Origin: a virus | Length of the DNA: 21,849 bases | IMG/VR virus record: IMGVR_UViG_3300032289_000641 | Span: 1-21,849 of that record | Strand: one strand, 5' to 3' | Shown: positions 1 to 5,547 of the stretch, piece by piece | Layout of the letters: each line of letters begins with the position of its first letter | Position numbering within the stretch: position 1 is the stretch's first letter | Translations under genes and position numbers: made by a program | The notes under the pieces: generated by a model | What the model was told of the DNA's origin: nothing | The model's input: the letters and a program-made list of their open reading frames with translations, nothing else | Database searches by the model: none

Positions 1-657
1 ATCACTAGCTATATCAATATCTACTACATCATTCAGTTCACAAAGTAATGACTCTGCATCATCATCACTATCTGATTCCCCAGTGATCTCTGCTAACAGT
101 TGGTCTGCTTCATCTACATCCGTGACATCCTGATTAGATAATGCCAGTCGGAGAGATTGCATCAGCTTCTCTCGCATTTCTTCTGAGTTCGCATTGATGT
201 TCACTATCTCTCTGCGTTCAGTGAATGACTGGACTTCAGTAAGTTTACCAATTAGTTCCAGTGCCTTGAGTTGCTGACTATCTTTTACTTCAGGATCGAT
301 AGCCTTTTCCGTTAGCCTTTGTATAACCAATGCCCGAAGGTGCAGGGGCGTTGTATATTTCTGTGCTTCAATAGCCAGCTTGAAGGCATCTATCTGAGCC
401 TGTATTCTGCTATCACTTGCTAACTCTGCTCCTCTGCGACTGGCCGTCTTGGGTTTGGCATTACTCTTTCTGCCATTCGGTCTGCTCTGTCTGTAAGACT
501 CTGCTTTGGTTTTGCCAAGAGCCATCTCCTCTGCAAACTTGATCTGACTGGTTGTCAAGGTAGTTGTCTTACTCTGTGAGCCAATAAGCAATCTCTCTAT
601 CGGCATTTGATCTAATGCTTCTCTGACTTGCTTTCGGTTTAACTTAGGTATCTTCAT
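1..657 (-). CDS. Terminase small subunit-like protein (partial, C-terminus off left edge)
   Basis: The minus strand is open from ATG at 657 to the window edge (219 residues seen). The N-terminal part has a short lead (MKIPKLNRKQ), a segment ending in IERLLIGS, and then TTSQIKFAEEMALGKTKAES. This last segment matches the pattern of phage terminase small subunits, in which a 'Lt.kQ..Fa...a.G.t..eAyr' helix-turn-helix binds the packaging site. A long helical middle (about residues 75-150) and an acidic, Ser/Asp-rich tail follow, as in freshwater phage relatives known to me. The large terminase subunit would be expected to the left, outside the window. No convincing Shine-Dalgarno site precedes ATG 657. 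An in-frame ATG at 693 is also possible, with no better ribosome site, but the family N-terminus favours 657. The call is an inference from motif and length. Confidence 0.75.
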   Translation of the reverse strand, partial: MKIPKLNRKQVREALDQMPIERLLIGSQSKTTTLTTSQIKFAEEMALGKTKAESYRQSRPNGRKSNAKPKTASRRGAELASDSRIQAQIDAFKLAIEAQKYTTPLHLRALVIQRLTEKAIDPEVKDSQQLKALELIGKLTEVQSFTERREIVNINANSEEMREKLMQSLRLALSNQDVTDVDEADQLLAEITGESDSDDDAESLLCELNDVVDIDIASD

Positions 658-947
658 ATACTGGGTATAAATTAGGTATGACGATACTAGCATACTTTAG
701 GACACTAGGACAGTTCACTTGAACATTGTTCGGGTGAGGTAATGAGTAGTGTTCTCTCCTTGTATTACAGAAGCCTTTACACTGTTCCGCTTCGCTATCT
801 TCCCCCGCTTTTATCTTTTTAATCCGCACCACAATGCCATGCTTTACTTTTTTATGAGCCAAGATACACAAGCAAGTGCTTCTGATCTCTGGTCAATCGC
901 CCTGAGAGCCTTATCCAGTAAGGGCTAAAAATATTTTCAAAAAACAC

Positions 948-977
948 TTGACAGTCAAGTATTGTATGCTTGAGAAT
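948..977 (+). promoter_or_regulatory. Sigma-70-type promoter with palindromic operator over the -35
   Basis: A perfect -35 hexamer TTGACA lies at 948-953. With an 18-base spacer, GAGAAT at 972-977 matches four of six -10 positions. The -35 sits inside a perfect 15-base inverted repeat, ACTTGAC-A-GTCAAGT (946-960), which would let a dimeric repressor block RNA polymerase. The first plus-strand start codon is at 1033, leaving a leader of about 50 bases that contains a hairpin. The promoter and operator calls are read from sequence only. Confidence 0.6.
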
Positions 978-983
978 CTAATT

Positions 984-1004
984 ATCTTCTATGTCATAGG
1001 AGAT
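984..1004 (+). promoter_or_regulatory. Leader hairpin enclosing a Shine-Dalgarno-like AGGAGA
   Basis: ATCTTCTAT (984-992) pairs with ATAGGAGAT (996-1004) over nine positions, including one G-U pair, around a GTC loop. The right arm contains AGGAGA, so a ribosome-site-like sequence is folded away eleven bases before the real one at 1016-1026. It lies in the expected transcript from the promoter at 948-977. Confidence 0.5.
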
Positions 1005-1015
1005 TGATTAACTAA

Positions 1016-1026
1016 CTGCTAGGAGA
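1016..1026 (+). repeat. Leader motif CTGCTAGGAGA, copy 1
   Basis: Exact copy of an 11-base motif found six times in the window. Its AGGAGA half is the Shine-Dalgarno site for the TTG start at 1033, six bases away; the CTGCT half is not needed for ribosome binding. Upstream context is AA, as in copies 2, 3 and 6. Confidence 0.75.
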
Positions 1027-1032
1027 AATATC

Positions 1033-1389
1033 TTGAATACTGCTACTAAACTTGATTTATCCCAGTTCACTGGGACTGAGAATTACTACATGACCAATCG
1101 TATGTTTGCTCCCGATATGGTTCACACTGACGGAGTTCAATACTTCGCTGAGACTGCTCATGCTTACTGGTTCTTGGATATTGTTGCCACTGAGTATTTC
1201 CCACTGATGCATAAGCATGGATTGTTATCAATCCAGTTGGCAGTTGAGGATGGTATTGCTGACATTTGCGTTGAAGACGGAGACTGTAAAGTTCTCAAGC
1301 AAAAGCATATTGAGTTCACTGACTGCCCTGATGGTTTGTATAAGTTTTTCTTTACTAACAATGTTCTTATGCTGACTTCGGAGTATTGA
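1033..1389 (+). CDS. Phage protein of unknown function (DUF6876-like)
   Basis: This 118-residue protein is the first of the plus-strand cluster. The start is TTG at 1033, chosen because copy 1 of the leader motif (AGGAGA at 1021-1026) sits six bases upstream and no in-frame ATG lies near it. The segment from about residue 35 (DGVQYFAETAHAYWFLDIVA) has the pattern 'tdGv.ylae.a.AYWlLD.ia' that I associate with DUF6876, small proteins common on phages and plasmids. The second half is beta-rich and hydrophobic and ends in a Phe/Tyr-rich stretch. No catalytic motif, membrane segment or signal peptide is visible. The stop is four bases before the next ATG, so the two genes are very likely co-transcribed. 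The family name is from memory; the function is unknown. Confidence 0.75.
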   Translation: MNTATKLDLSQFTGTENYYMTNRMFAPDMVHTDGVQYFAETAHAYWFLDIVATEYFPLMHKHGLLSIQLAVEDGIADICVEDGDCKVLKQKHIEFTDCPDGLYKFFFTNNVLMLTSEY

Positions 1390-1392
1390 GCC

Positions 1393-1707
1393 ATGACTAC
1401 ACACCAAACCTATTTCATTGGTCGTGCTGAGTTCGATTGCCCCCTGATCCTTGAGGGGTCTTGGGGCGAGAAAGACTTAGGCACACACGAATCCACAATG
1501 GAGTTGTATTTCCATGATGACGCTACTGGGTTTATCGAGTGGGACATTCCCAGTATTGATAAGTTTGAATACATTGGCCTGTGGTTTTCTATTGACCAGT
1601 TTGGCATACGCACATTGACTGACTATGACGGAGTTATGAGCCTGTCTGACAAGGCCATTGAGTTGTTGCGTAAGTTCGATGTAGTTGTTCCAAAGGATTT
1701 TGAGTAG
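1393..1707 (+). CDS. Phage protein of unknown function
   Basis: A 104-residue acidic protein whose ATG lies three bases after the preceding stop. The ribosome site is weak (GGAG about ten bases upstream, inside the previous gene), so translation is probably coupled. The sequence is rich in Trp, Tyr and Phe and alternates polar and hydrophobic residues, which suggests a mostly beta fold (for example EYIGLWFSIDQFG near residues 56-68). A short helix at about residues 82-98 precedes the VVVPKDFE tail. I recognise no family and see no catalytic motif, cysteine pair or membrane segment. The gene is followed by a 70-base gap with two hairpins. Confidence 0.65.
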   Translation: MTTHQTYFIGRAEFDCPLILEGSWGEKDLGTHESTMELYFHDDATGFIEWDIPSIDKFEYIGLWFSIDQFGIRTLTDYDGVMSLSDKAIELLRKFDVVVPKDFE

Positions 1708-1719
1708 TCAAACTGATGA

Positions 1720-1751
1720 GGGTTCTATACCCGAAATTGGCGAGAGCCAAT
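1720..1751 (+). promoter_or_regulatory. Tandem hairpins before leader copy 2
   Basis: Two small perfect stem-loops lie back to back: GGGT-TCTAT-ACCC (1720-1732) and ATTGGC-GAGA-GCCAAT (1736-1751). The second has a four-base GNRA-type loop and ends ten bases before the CTGCTAGGAGA motif. There is no T-run after it beyond CTTT, so a terminator is less likely than a processing, stability or ribosome-access element. Confidence 0.45.
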
Positions 1752-1761
1752 CTTTGACAAA

Positions 1762-1772
1762 CTGCTAGGAGA
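1762..1772 (+). repeat. Leader motif CTGCTAGGAGA, copy 2
   Basis: Exact copy of the 11-base motif. The AGGAGA portion serves as ribosome-binding site for ATG at 1778, five bases downstream. It is preceded by AA and by the hairpin pair at 1720-1751. Confidence 0.75.
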
Positions 1773-1777
1773 GTCTG

Positions 1778-2011
1778 ATGAATTACTGTTTACATGAAAA
1801 CCAATATTCGTGGTGGGAAAACGATGCACAAGGTATCCCACTGGCGAGAGTTTGCGACAAGTGCGTGGAGCAAGTGTTGAGCAAATATAGACCTGAGATT
1901 CTTTCAGGGTATGACCAATCTGATGTTGATGAGCCAATTGATCCTGACGGAGAATTCCCCAGTGATCGCTATACATTGGCTGAAAACAAATCTTACAACG
2001 ACCAATTTTAG
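1778..2011 (+). CDS. Small putative zinc-binding protein
   Basis: A 77-residue protein beginning MNYCLHE and containing ARVCDKC at about residues 23-29. C4, H6, C26 and C29 together form a plausible CxH...CxxC zinc site, so a small zinc-ribbon-like fold is possible. The C-terminal half is acidic and contains DVDEPIDPDGEFP, a segment I recall from short phage and plasmid proteins of unknown role. The start is supported by leader copy 2 at 1762-1772. The stop TAG (2009-2011) overlaps the Shine-Dalgarno site of the next gene, which implies coupled translation. The metal-binding statement is an inference from cysteine spacing only. Confidence 0.65.
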   Translation: MNYCLHENQYSWWENDAQGIPLARVCDKCVEQVLSKYRPEILSGYDQSDVDEPIDPDGEFPSDRYTLAENKSYNDQF

Positions 2012-2020
2012 GAGACTGAT

Positions 2021-2581
2021 ATGGGATGGACAGGTAGCCAATATGTTGGCAATAGTCGTAAAGAGTTTTTGATTAAAGAGTTCTCTCAGGAGAACACCAC
2101 ACACAAGTGGTATCTGACTGATGTATCTATGCGTGGTTCGGTCTGCTATTGCATCCACTGGGTTGAAGATAAGACCACTGGATCAAAACAGCATGAAGCC
2201 CTAGTTATCCTCACTGAGAAACGCAGAGGAGACGATGGTTGGATTTACTACAAGAACATGGGCGAGAGTTGTGGGCCATATTACTATGGTGCTCCAGTAA
2301 GCCTTATCAAGAAGCTAAACAAACTGGGATTGCCATTCAATACCAGTGCTCAACAATGGCGTGAGAAGTGCTTGGCTAATGCTTCCAAGACTAAGTTGAA
2401 GTTGGAGTTTGGTCAAACTGTAAAGTTTGCCAAACCCCTGATATTTTGTGGTTCTGAATTTGATACTTTTACCTACACGCAATATGCCAACAAGAGAAAC
2501 ATATTCAAGAGTAGGGATGGAATGTTGGTTCGCATACCTAAATGGCAAACAAGAGAGTTTGAGGTGGTGAGCCATGTTTAA
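2021..2581 (+). CDS. MGWT-type phage/plasmid protein of unknown function (DUF6927-like)
   Basis: A 186-residue protein starting MGWTGSQY, with TAGGAGA five bases before ATG 2021. Residues 30-95 contain 'W.ltdvsmRGsv.y.ihwve' followed by GDDGWIYYKNMGESCGPYYY and a 'P.slI..l' segment. I know this order from DUF6927-type proteins, where a 'RG.v.W.V.ew...dgw.YKdm.Es..PyYy' core is conserved. A basic C-terminal half (about residues 105-186) has no motif I recognise. Function is unknown; such proteins travel on phages and plasmids. The last codons overlap the start of the next, tiny gene. Confidence 0.72.
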   Translation: MGWTGSQYVGNSRKEFLIKEFSQENTTHKWYLTDVSMRGSVCYCIHWVEDKTTGSKQHEALVILTEKRRGDDGWIYYKNMGESCGPYYYGAPVSLIKKLNKLGLPFNTSAQQWREKCLANASKTKLKLEFGQTVKFAKPLIFCGSEFDTFTYTQYANKRNIFKSRDGMLVRIPKWQTREFEVVSHV

Positions 2582-2681
2582 AGACCATGAGTGGGTGTTC
2601 AACGCATTACTGTTTGCATCACTGATATATACGGCCATTATTCTTGGCGAAACAATTTACTTGGGTTTATTGCTTTCATAA
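2574..2681 (+). CDS. Tiny single-pass membrane protein
   Basis: A 35-residue ORF starting at ATG 2574, inside the last codons of the previous gene (overlap eight bases) and preceded by GAGGTGGTGA. After a short polar lead (MFKDHEWVFN), residues 11-34 are almost entirely hydrophobic apart from GET (LLFASLIYTAIILG...IYLGLLL), giving one predicted membrane segment. No known family. Small membrane proteins of this kind in phage early regions may alter the host envelope, but nothing here shows that. The position, overlap and ribosome site argue that it is real. Confidence 0.5.
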   Translation: MFKDHEWVFNALLFASLIYTAIILGETIYLGLLLS

Positions 2682-2695
2682 GTGCTGTAATCCTG

Positions 2696-2734
2696 ATGCC
2701 CTTAACTGGGCATTGGGATTGCCATTTTGCAATC
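2696..2734 (+). promoter_or_regulatory. Tandem hairpins before leader copy 3
   Basis: Two perfect stem-loops in succession: ATGCCC-TTAACT-GGGCAT (2696-2713) and GATTGC-CATTTT-GCAATC (2717-2734). They end five bases before the CTGCTAGGAGA motif. The arrangement repeats that at 1720-1751, although the stem sequences differ. No T-run follows. Confidence 0.5.
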
Positions 2735-2739
2735 ATTAA

Positions 2740-2750
2740 CTGCTAGGAGA
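2740..2750 (+). repeat. Leader motif CTGCTAGGAGA, copy 3
   Basis: Exact copy of the 11-base motif, preceded by AA. AGGAGA lies five bases before ATG 2756. An earlier ATG at 2751 immediately follows the motif but is out of frame and too close to be used. Confidence 0.75.
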
Positions 2751-2755
2751 ATGTT

Positions 2756-3223
2756 ATGGGATTAGATATGTATTTAAGTGCTAAACGCTATCTTTGGTCT
2801 GATGAAGACAAAGATGTGTCTAAGCAAGTTGGCGAGATCATTGGAGTTGATGGTGATCCTGAAAAACGATTTAATGGTGCGAGTCTGGTCGTTAAAGAGA
2901 TAAGCCTTGAAGCTATGTATTGGCGAAAAGCAAATGCCATTCATGGATGGTTTGTGGAGAATGTTCAAGATGACGAAGATGATTGCAAAGAGTATGAAGT
3001 AGAAAGGGAGCAGTTGGAAGCCCTGAGAGACTTGTGCAAGGACATACTTGAGAATCCTGATGCAGAAAGGGATGAAGACTTAGAGCCTACTGAGGGATTC
3101 TTCTTTGGCGGTAATGAAAAAGACGAATGGTATTACCAATACCTTAAAAATACAGTTGAGGGTTTGGACAGGGTATTGGCATTACCTCATGAATATTCAT
3201 TTACTTATCAAGCCAGTTGGTAG
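2756..3223 (+). CDS. MGLDMYL-type phage protein of unknown function
   Basis: A 155-residue acidic protein beginning MGLDMYLSAKRYLW, an N-terminus conserved in a family of uncharacterised phage and bacterial proteins. Residues 45-75 carry VVKEISLEAMYWRKANAIHGWFVENVQ, with the 'yWRKan.iH.Wfv..vq' pattern that I consider the family core. A charged, helix-prone segment (about residues 76-105), then an FFFGG turn and a final helix (EWYYQYLKNTVEGLDRVL) follow. No enzyme motif is evident. The start is fixed by leader copy 3. The family resemblance is from memory and function is unknown. Confidence 0.75.
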   Translation: MGLDMYLSAKRYLWSDEDKDVSKQVGEIIGVDGDPEKRFNGASLVVKEISLEAMYWRKANAIHGWFVENVQDDEDDCKEYEVEREQLEALRDLCKDILENPDAERDEDLEPTEGFFFGGNEKDEWYYQYLKNTVEGLDRVLALPHEYSFTYQASW

Positions 3224-3232
3224 GAGACAAAC

Positions 3233-3469
3233 ATGAAATATACAGTTCGCATAAATGAAACCCAGTATTGGCAATTTGATTTTGAAGTAGAAGCCAAGAG
3301 CAGTGAAGAAGCCTTGCACTTAGGTGAAGCCCTTTACTACGAAGGTATGCAGTCTGATGACAATGAGATGGTGGATTGTCATACCACTGCGATTCAAATT
3401 AAAGATGCAATAAACAAAGAGTTTTTTAACCGCATTACAAACAATCTGCTAGGAGAAAAAAATGCCTAA
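3233..3469 (+). CDS. Small beta-alpha-type protein (member of a local paralogue family)
   Basis: A 78-residue protein with TAGGAGA seven bases before its ATG. It starts MKYTVRINET, continues with a beta-strand pattern (QFDFEVEAKS) and then a helix (SEEALHLGEALYY). The order 'KY.V......VeA.s.eEA...a...Y' is shared with proteins at 4247-4429, 4422-4580 and, on the other strand, 17094-17291. The C-terminal part holds the coding strand of leader copy 4, so the last residues (LLGEKNA) double as the ribosome site of the next gene. It overlaps that gene by eight bases. Function is unknown. Confidence 0.7.
   Translation: MKYTVRINETQYWQFDFEVEAKSSEEALHLGEALYYEGMQSDDNEMVDCHTTAIQIKDAINKEFFNRITNNLLGEKNA
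3446..3456 (+). repeat. Leader motif CTGCTAGGAGA, copy 4 (inside a coding region)
   Basis: Exact copy of the motif, here inside the 3' end of the gene at 3233-3469, where it encodes part of the LLGE segment. AGGAGA is five bases before ATG 3462. It is preceded by AT rather than AA, and I see no hairpin directly upstream. Confidence 0.75.
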
Positions 3470-4052
3470 TTGGTGCAATAACAATTTATATATTTCACAC
3501 CCTGATCCAAAGATGATGGAGAAGGCAGTAGAAGCATGGAACAGTGGCAAGTTCTTGGGAACACTTGTGCCTGAGCCTGACTACACAAAGGTAAAGGTAA
3601 AACATACATTTACAACAAATCTAGTTAGTGGAGAGCCAAAGCCTGAGTTCGTTGATCCTGACCAAGCATGGTGGGACTGGCGAGTTCAAAACTGGGGAAC
3701 AAAGTGGGATATTGGCAAGAGTGAAGACTATGACAATTCTGCTCAGTTGAATGGCGGTTCAATGTTTGTCTATTTTGATTCTGCATGGTCTCCACCTTGT
3801 GATGCGTATGCCACGCTAGTTGAAATGGGTTATTCCATTCGTGCCTACTACTACGAAGGCGGTTGTGCTTTCTGCGGTAAATGGGAAGATGGCGATGATG
3901 AGTTCTACAACATTGATCCACCTGAAGGAGTAAAGACTAGCGTATGGGTATCTGAGAACATTCCCAAAGACATAGATTCAGAAATGGATATTGCCAGTTC
4001 ATATGAATCTTATGAAGAAGATGAAGAGGAGGATGAAGATGCCGAAGTTTGA
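3462..4052 (+). CDS. MPNWC-type (YubB/API92-like ferredoxin-fold) protein
   Basis: A 196-residue protein starting MPNWCNNNLYI, the signature N-terminus of the DUF1281/YubB-type family (ferredoxin-like fold, found on plasmids and phages). Residues 62-85 contain DPDQAWWDWRVQNWGTKWDI, matching the family's 'W...nWGtKWd' core. A Trp/Tyr-rich middle follows (FDSAWSPP, then YYYEGGCAFCGKW at about residues 128-140, with a CxxC pair). The tail (about residues 168-196) is extremely acidic, almost all Glu and Asp, and is unusual compared with the core. The start is supported by leader copy 4. It overlaps its upstream neighbour by eight bases and its downstream neighbour by fourteen. Biochemical function is unknown. 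Confidence 0.8.
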   Translation: MPNWCNNNLYISHPDPKMMEKAVEAWNSGKFLGTLVPEPDYTKVKVKHTFTTNLVSGEPKPEFVDPDQAWWDWRVQNWGTKWDIGKSEDYDNSAQLNGGSMFVYFDSAWSPPCDAYATLVEMGYSIRAYYYEGGCAFCGKWEDGDDEFYNIDPPEGVKTSVWVSENIPKDIDSEMDIASSYESYEEDEEEDEDAEV

Positions 4053-4254
4053 GATTCTACAAAACACTATATGTGATGGTTGGGTAAATACTTGGACAAG
4101 CGATGGAGAGCCTGAGTATTTTGATTCTTTTGAAGATGCAATTGAGGAATTAGATCAATTCTTGTTTGACACTGACGAAGCCCATTTCAATGGCTATCTT
4201 GAAGACAGGTATCTGCGTAGAGATTTTAAAATTGTGGAGGTGGTAAATGCCTAA
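4039..4254 (+). CDS. Small acidic phage protein of unknown function
   Basis: A 71-residue protein. I chose ATG 4039 (MPKFEIL) over an upstream in-frame ATG at 3991 because GAGGAGGATG precedes it at good spacing and because the upstream extension would be a basic run antisense in character to the acidic tail it overlaps. The product is acidic: a beta segment with two Trp (DGWVNTW), then 'EpeyFDSFEDAIEELDQFLFD', a helix pattern often seen in small phage proteins. It overlaps the preceding gene by fourteen bases and the next by eight. No motif gives a function. Confidence 0.65.
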   Translation: MPKFEILQNTICDGWVNTWTSDGEPEYFDSFEDAIEELDQFLFDTDEAHFNGYLEDRYLRRDFKIVEVVNA

Positions 4255-4429
4255 ATACTTTGTAGTTTTTACCGAAGAATCAACAAAAGATCATGGCTAT
4301 TATGTTGAAGCCAGTGATGAAACAGATGCTTACATGAAAGCCGAAGAGAAATACTTTGACCACGAAGATGCCGACATTGTTAGCACTGGTTATTCTAAAA
4401 CTCTTGGTCATGAGGTGAAAAATGCCTAA
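4247..4429 (+). CDS. Small paralogue, KY.V...VEA.s..eA type
   Basis: A 60-residue protein, MPKYFVVFTEES..., with a beta strand, a YYVEASDE turn and a helix (DAYMKAEEKYF). The plan matches its neighbours at 3233-3469 and 4422-4580. Its start is the ATGCCTAA overlap shared with the end of the preceding gene (4247-4254), and GGAGGTGG lies about nine bases upstream. It probably arose by tandem duplication within the cluster. Function is unknown. Confidence 0.65.
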   Translation: MPKYFVVFTEESTKDHGYYVEASDETDAYMKAEEKYFDHEDADIVSTGYSKTLGHEVKNA

Positions 4430-4580
4430 ATACGAAGTGAGGTATTCATGCTATCTATGCTTTGAGGTAGATGGTGCGACAGAAGATGAAGCGGGAGATA
4501 GGGCTGACTTTTTGCTCAATCAAATGACTGGTGCAGATTTTCGTGAAGAATGTGAATGGGAAAGGACAGATGAATTATGA
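4422..4580 (+). CDS. Small paralogue, KY.V type, with extra cysteines
   Basis: A 52-residue protein starting at ATG 4422 in the same eight-base ATGCCTAA overlap used two genes earlier; GAGGTGA precedes it. MPKYEVRYSCYLCFEV gives a beta hairpin containing a CxxC pair (C10 and C13), followed by ATEDEAGDRADFLLNQ, the helix typical of this local family. A third cysteine lies in REECEWERTDEL. Zinc binding is possible but unproven. The stop overlaps the next start as ATGA. Confidence 0.6.
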   Translation: MPKYEVRYSCYLCFEVDGATEDEAGDRADFLLNQMTGADFREECEWERTDEL

Positions 4581-4735
4581 ACCAAGCAGATAGAGACGCA
4601 GAGCAGTGGATGAGAGACAACGCCAAGTGGCAATACAGGAAATGGATTGAAGCTACGGAAAGCGGTGATCCATATCACATTGACCAAAATGGTGATGTCA
4701 TCATTGAGAAAGAAAAGAAAGAAGAATCTAAATGA
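4577..4735 (+). CDS. Small charged protein of unknown function
   Basis: A 52-residue ORF joined to the preceding gene by ATGA (4577-4580) and to the next by ATGA (4732-4735). The N-terminal half (MNQADRDAEQWMRDNAKWQY) is a probable amphipathic helix with three Trp by residue 23. It ends in a highly charged Lys/Glu tail (VIIEKEKKEESK). No family recognised. The double stop/start overlap is the main evidence that it is translated. Confidence 0.55.
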   Translation: MNQADRDAEQWMRDNAKWQYRKWIEATESGDPYHIDQNGDVIIEKEKKEESK

Positions 4736-5064
4736 TTATGGTCGGTGGAACCAAAATAGGTGGTGATGAATCCGTCTTTTGGAACAACGATCAGGCGGTG
4801 CGGATGGTCAAGGCGGAATTGCAGTATCAAGCCAATGAGTTGATCCTTTATAACTATGATGGATCAACGGACTGGTGGAGCATGGTTGAGATTCCCGATC
4901 CCGATTTATATTTCAAGACTAAGTTTTGGGACATTAATATTTGGGAAGAGAATCTTGGCGATACAAAAGTAATGCGTATATCGGCATACCCATTAGAAGC
5001 AGAACCTAATGGGCATTTATTTAATCAATTAAGTGTATGGATTAACTTGGAGTATTTGATATGA
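4732..5064 (+). CDS. Phage protein of unknown function
   Basis: A 110-residue acidic protein that begins in the ATGA overlap at 4732; a second in-frame ATG (4738) is also possible. Beta-type segments dominate. DGSTDWWSMVEIPDPDLYFKTKFWDINIWEE (roughly residues 44-74) is rich in Trp and Phe. The end is hydrophobic (LSVWINLEYLI). No catalytic motif or known family is apparent. It is coupled to the next gene by another ATGA overlap (5061-5064). Confidence 0.6.
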   Translation: MIMVGGTKIGGDESVFWNNDQAVRMVKAELQYQANELILYNYDGSTDWWSMVEIPDPDLYFKTKFWDINIWEENLGDTKVMRISAYPLEAEPNGHLFNQLSVWINLEYLI

Positions 5065-5213
5065 AAACAATAGAAAAAGTGATTGAAGAAGCTATGATTC
5101 CGTGGCCTGAAACAGAAGATTCCCAGTTGTGGAACAAAAGGGTAGATGCCCTGATTGAATTGGTGAAAGAAATAGAAAGGAAAAAATATGAACCTGAAAA
5201 TGGGGAAGGGTAA
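5061..5213 (+). CDS. Small helical protein of unknown function
   Basis: A 50-residue ORF starting in the ATGA overlap at 5061. Most of the chain is a predicted amphipathic helix (MKTIEKVIEEAMIPW, then a Pro break, then VDALIELVKEIERKK), ending in an acidic tail. The final codons overlap the start of the next gene by 26 bases. No family recognised; placement and coupling support expression. Confidence 0.5.
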   Translation: MKTIEKVIEEAMIPWPETEDSQLWNKRVDALIELVKEIERKKYEPENGEG

Positions 5214-5547
5214 AGTGCCTATTGTCAATACCTATGGGGACTACCAGTATTTACTGGTGGACTTCCCCACTAGGGAATGGTTTGATGAAGCCTACAAACG
5301 CAACACGATTGAGCAAAGGGATAAGTATTGGGACATCCTCACAAAGCGTAGTGGCGGTGCTACGCTTGAGGATAGTGGCTATGCGTATGCCCTATCTAAA
5401 GAAAGGATCAGGCAGATTGAAGGTAAGTTTATTCGTAGAGTAAGGCAACACTATTTCAATAGACTTGGCAACGATCTTACGCATATTGAAAAGATGGCAC
5501 TTTCAAGCAAGACGATACAATCTTTTTTAGAGACTGAGACGCAGTAA
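5188..5547 (+). CDS. Small protein with sigma-70 region 4-like helix-turn-helix
   Basis: A 119-residue protein with AAAGGA eight bases before ATG 5188. Residues 47-90 resemble sigma region 4.2: an LTKRSGGATLEDSG lead, then the recognition helix 'ALSKERIRQIEGKFIRRVRQ', close to the 'vSreRvRQIe.kAl.kLR' pattern that contacts the -35 element. There is no region 2 or 3, so this is not a complete sigma factor. The N-terminal 45 residues (beta-type, YQYLLVDFPTREW) are unfamiliar. It may act as a transcription regulator, an anti-sigma decoy or a -35 binder. Its 3' end overlaps by 71 bases the 3' end of the convergent gene on the minus strand. Confidence 0.65.
   Translation: MNLKMGKGKVPIVNTYGDYQYLLVDFPTREWFDEAYKRNTIEQRDKYWDILTKRSGGATLEDSGYAYALSKERIRQIEGKFIRRVRQHYFNRLGNDLTHIEKMALSSKTIQSFLETETQ

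Larger units (their letters stand above)
658..1032. promoter_or_regulatory. Divergent control region between terminase and the plus-strand gene cluster
   Basis: This 375-base gap separates a minus-strand gene from a plus-strand gene, so it should carry promoters in both directions. The rightward promoter (948-977) and the hairpin leader (984-1026) are listed separately. Other visible structure: GTTCA-CT-TGAAC at 713-724 and AAGCA-AG-TGCTT at 870-881, both short inverted repeats. I see no clear leftward promoter and no convincing gene. A minus-strand reading frame at 644-871 exists but has a TTG start and no recognisable features. Confidence 0.6.

Noticed and set aside
644-871. Minus-strand frame of 75 residues upstream of the terminase gene
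   Set aside because: It starts with TTG without a ribosome site, overlaps the terminase start in another frame, and has no recognisable pattern; it is treated as part of the control region.
5188-5547. Complete sigma factor
   Set aside because: Only a region 4.2-like helix-turn-helix is present; no region 2 (core binding, -10 recognition) can be found. The same holds for 11514-11714.
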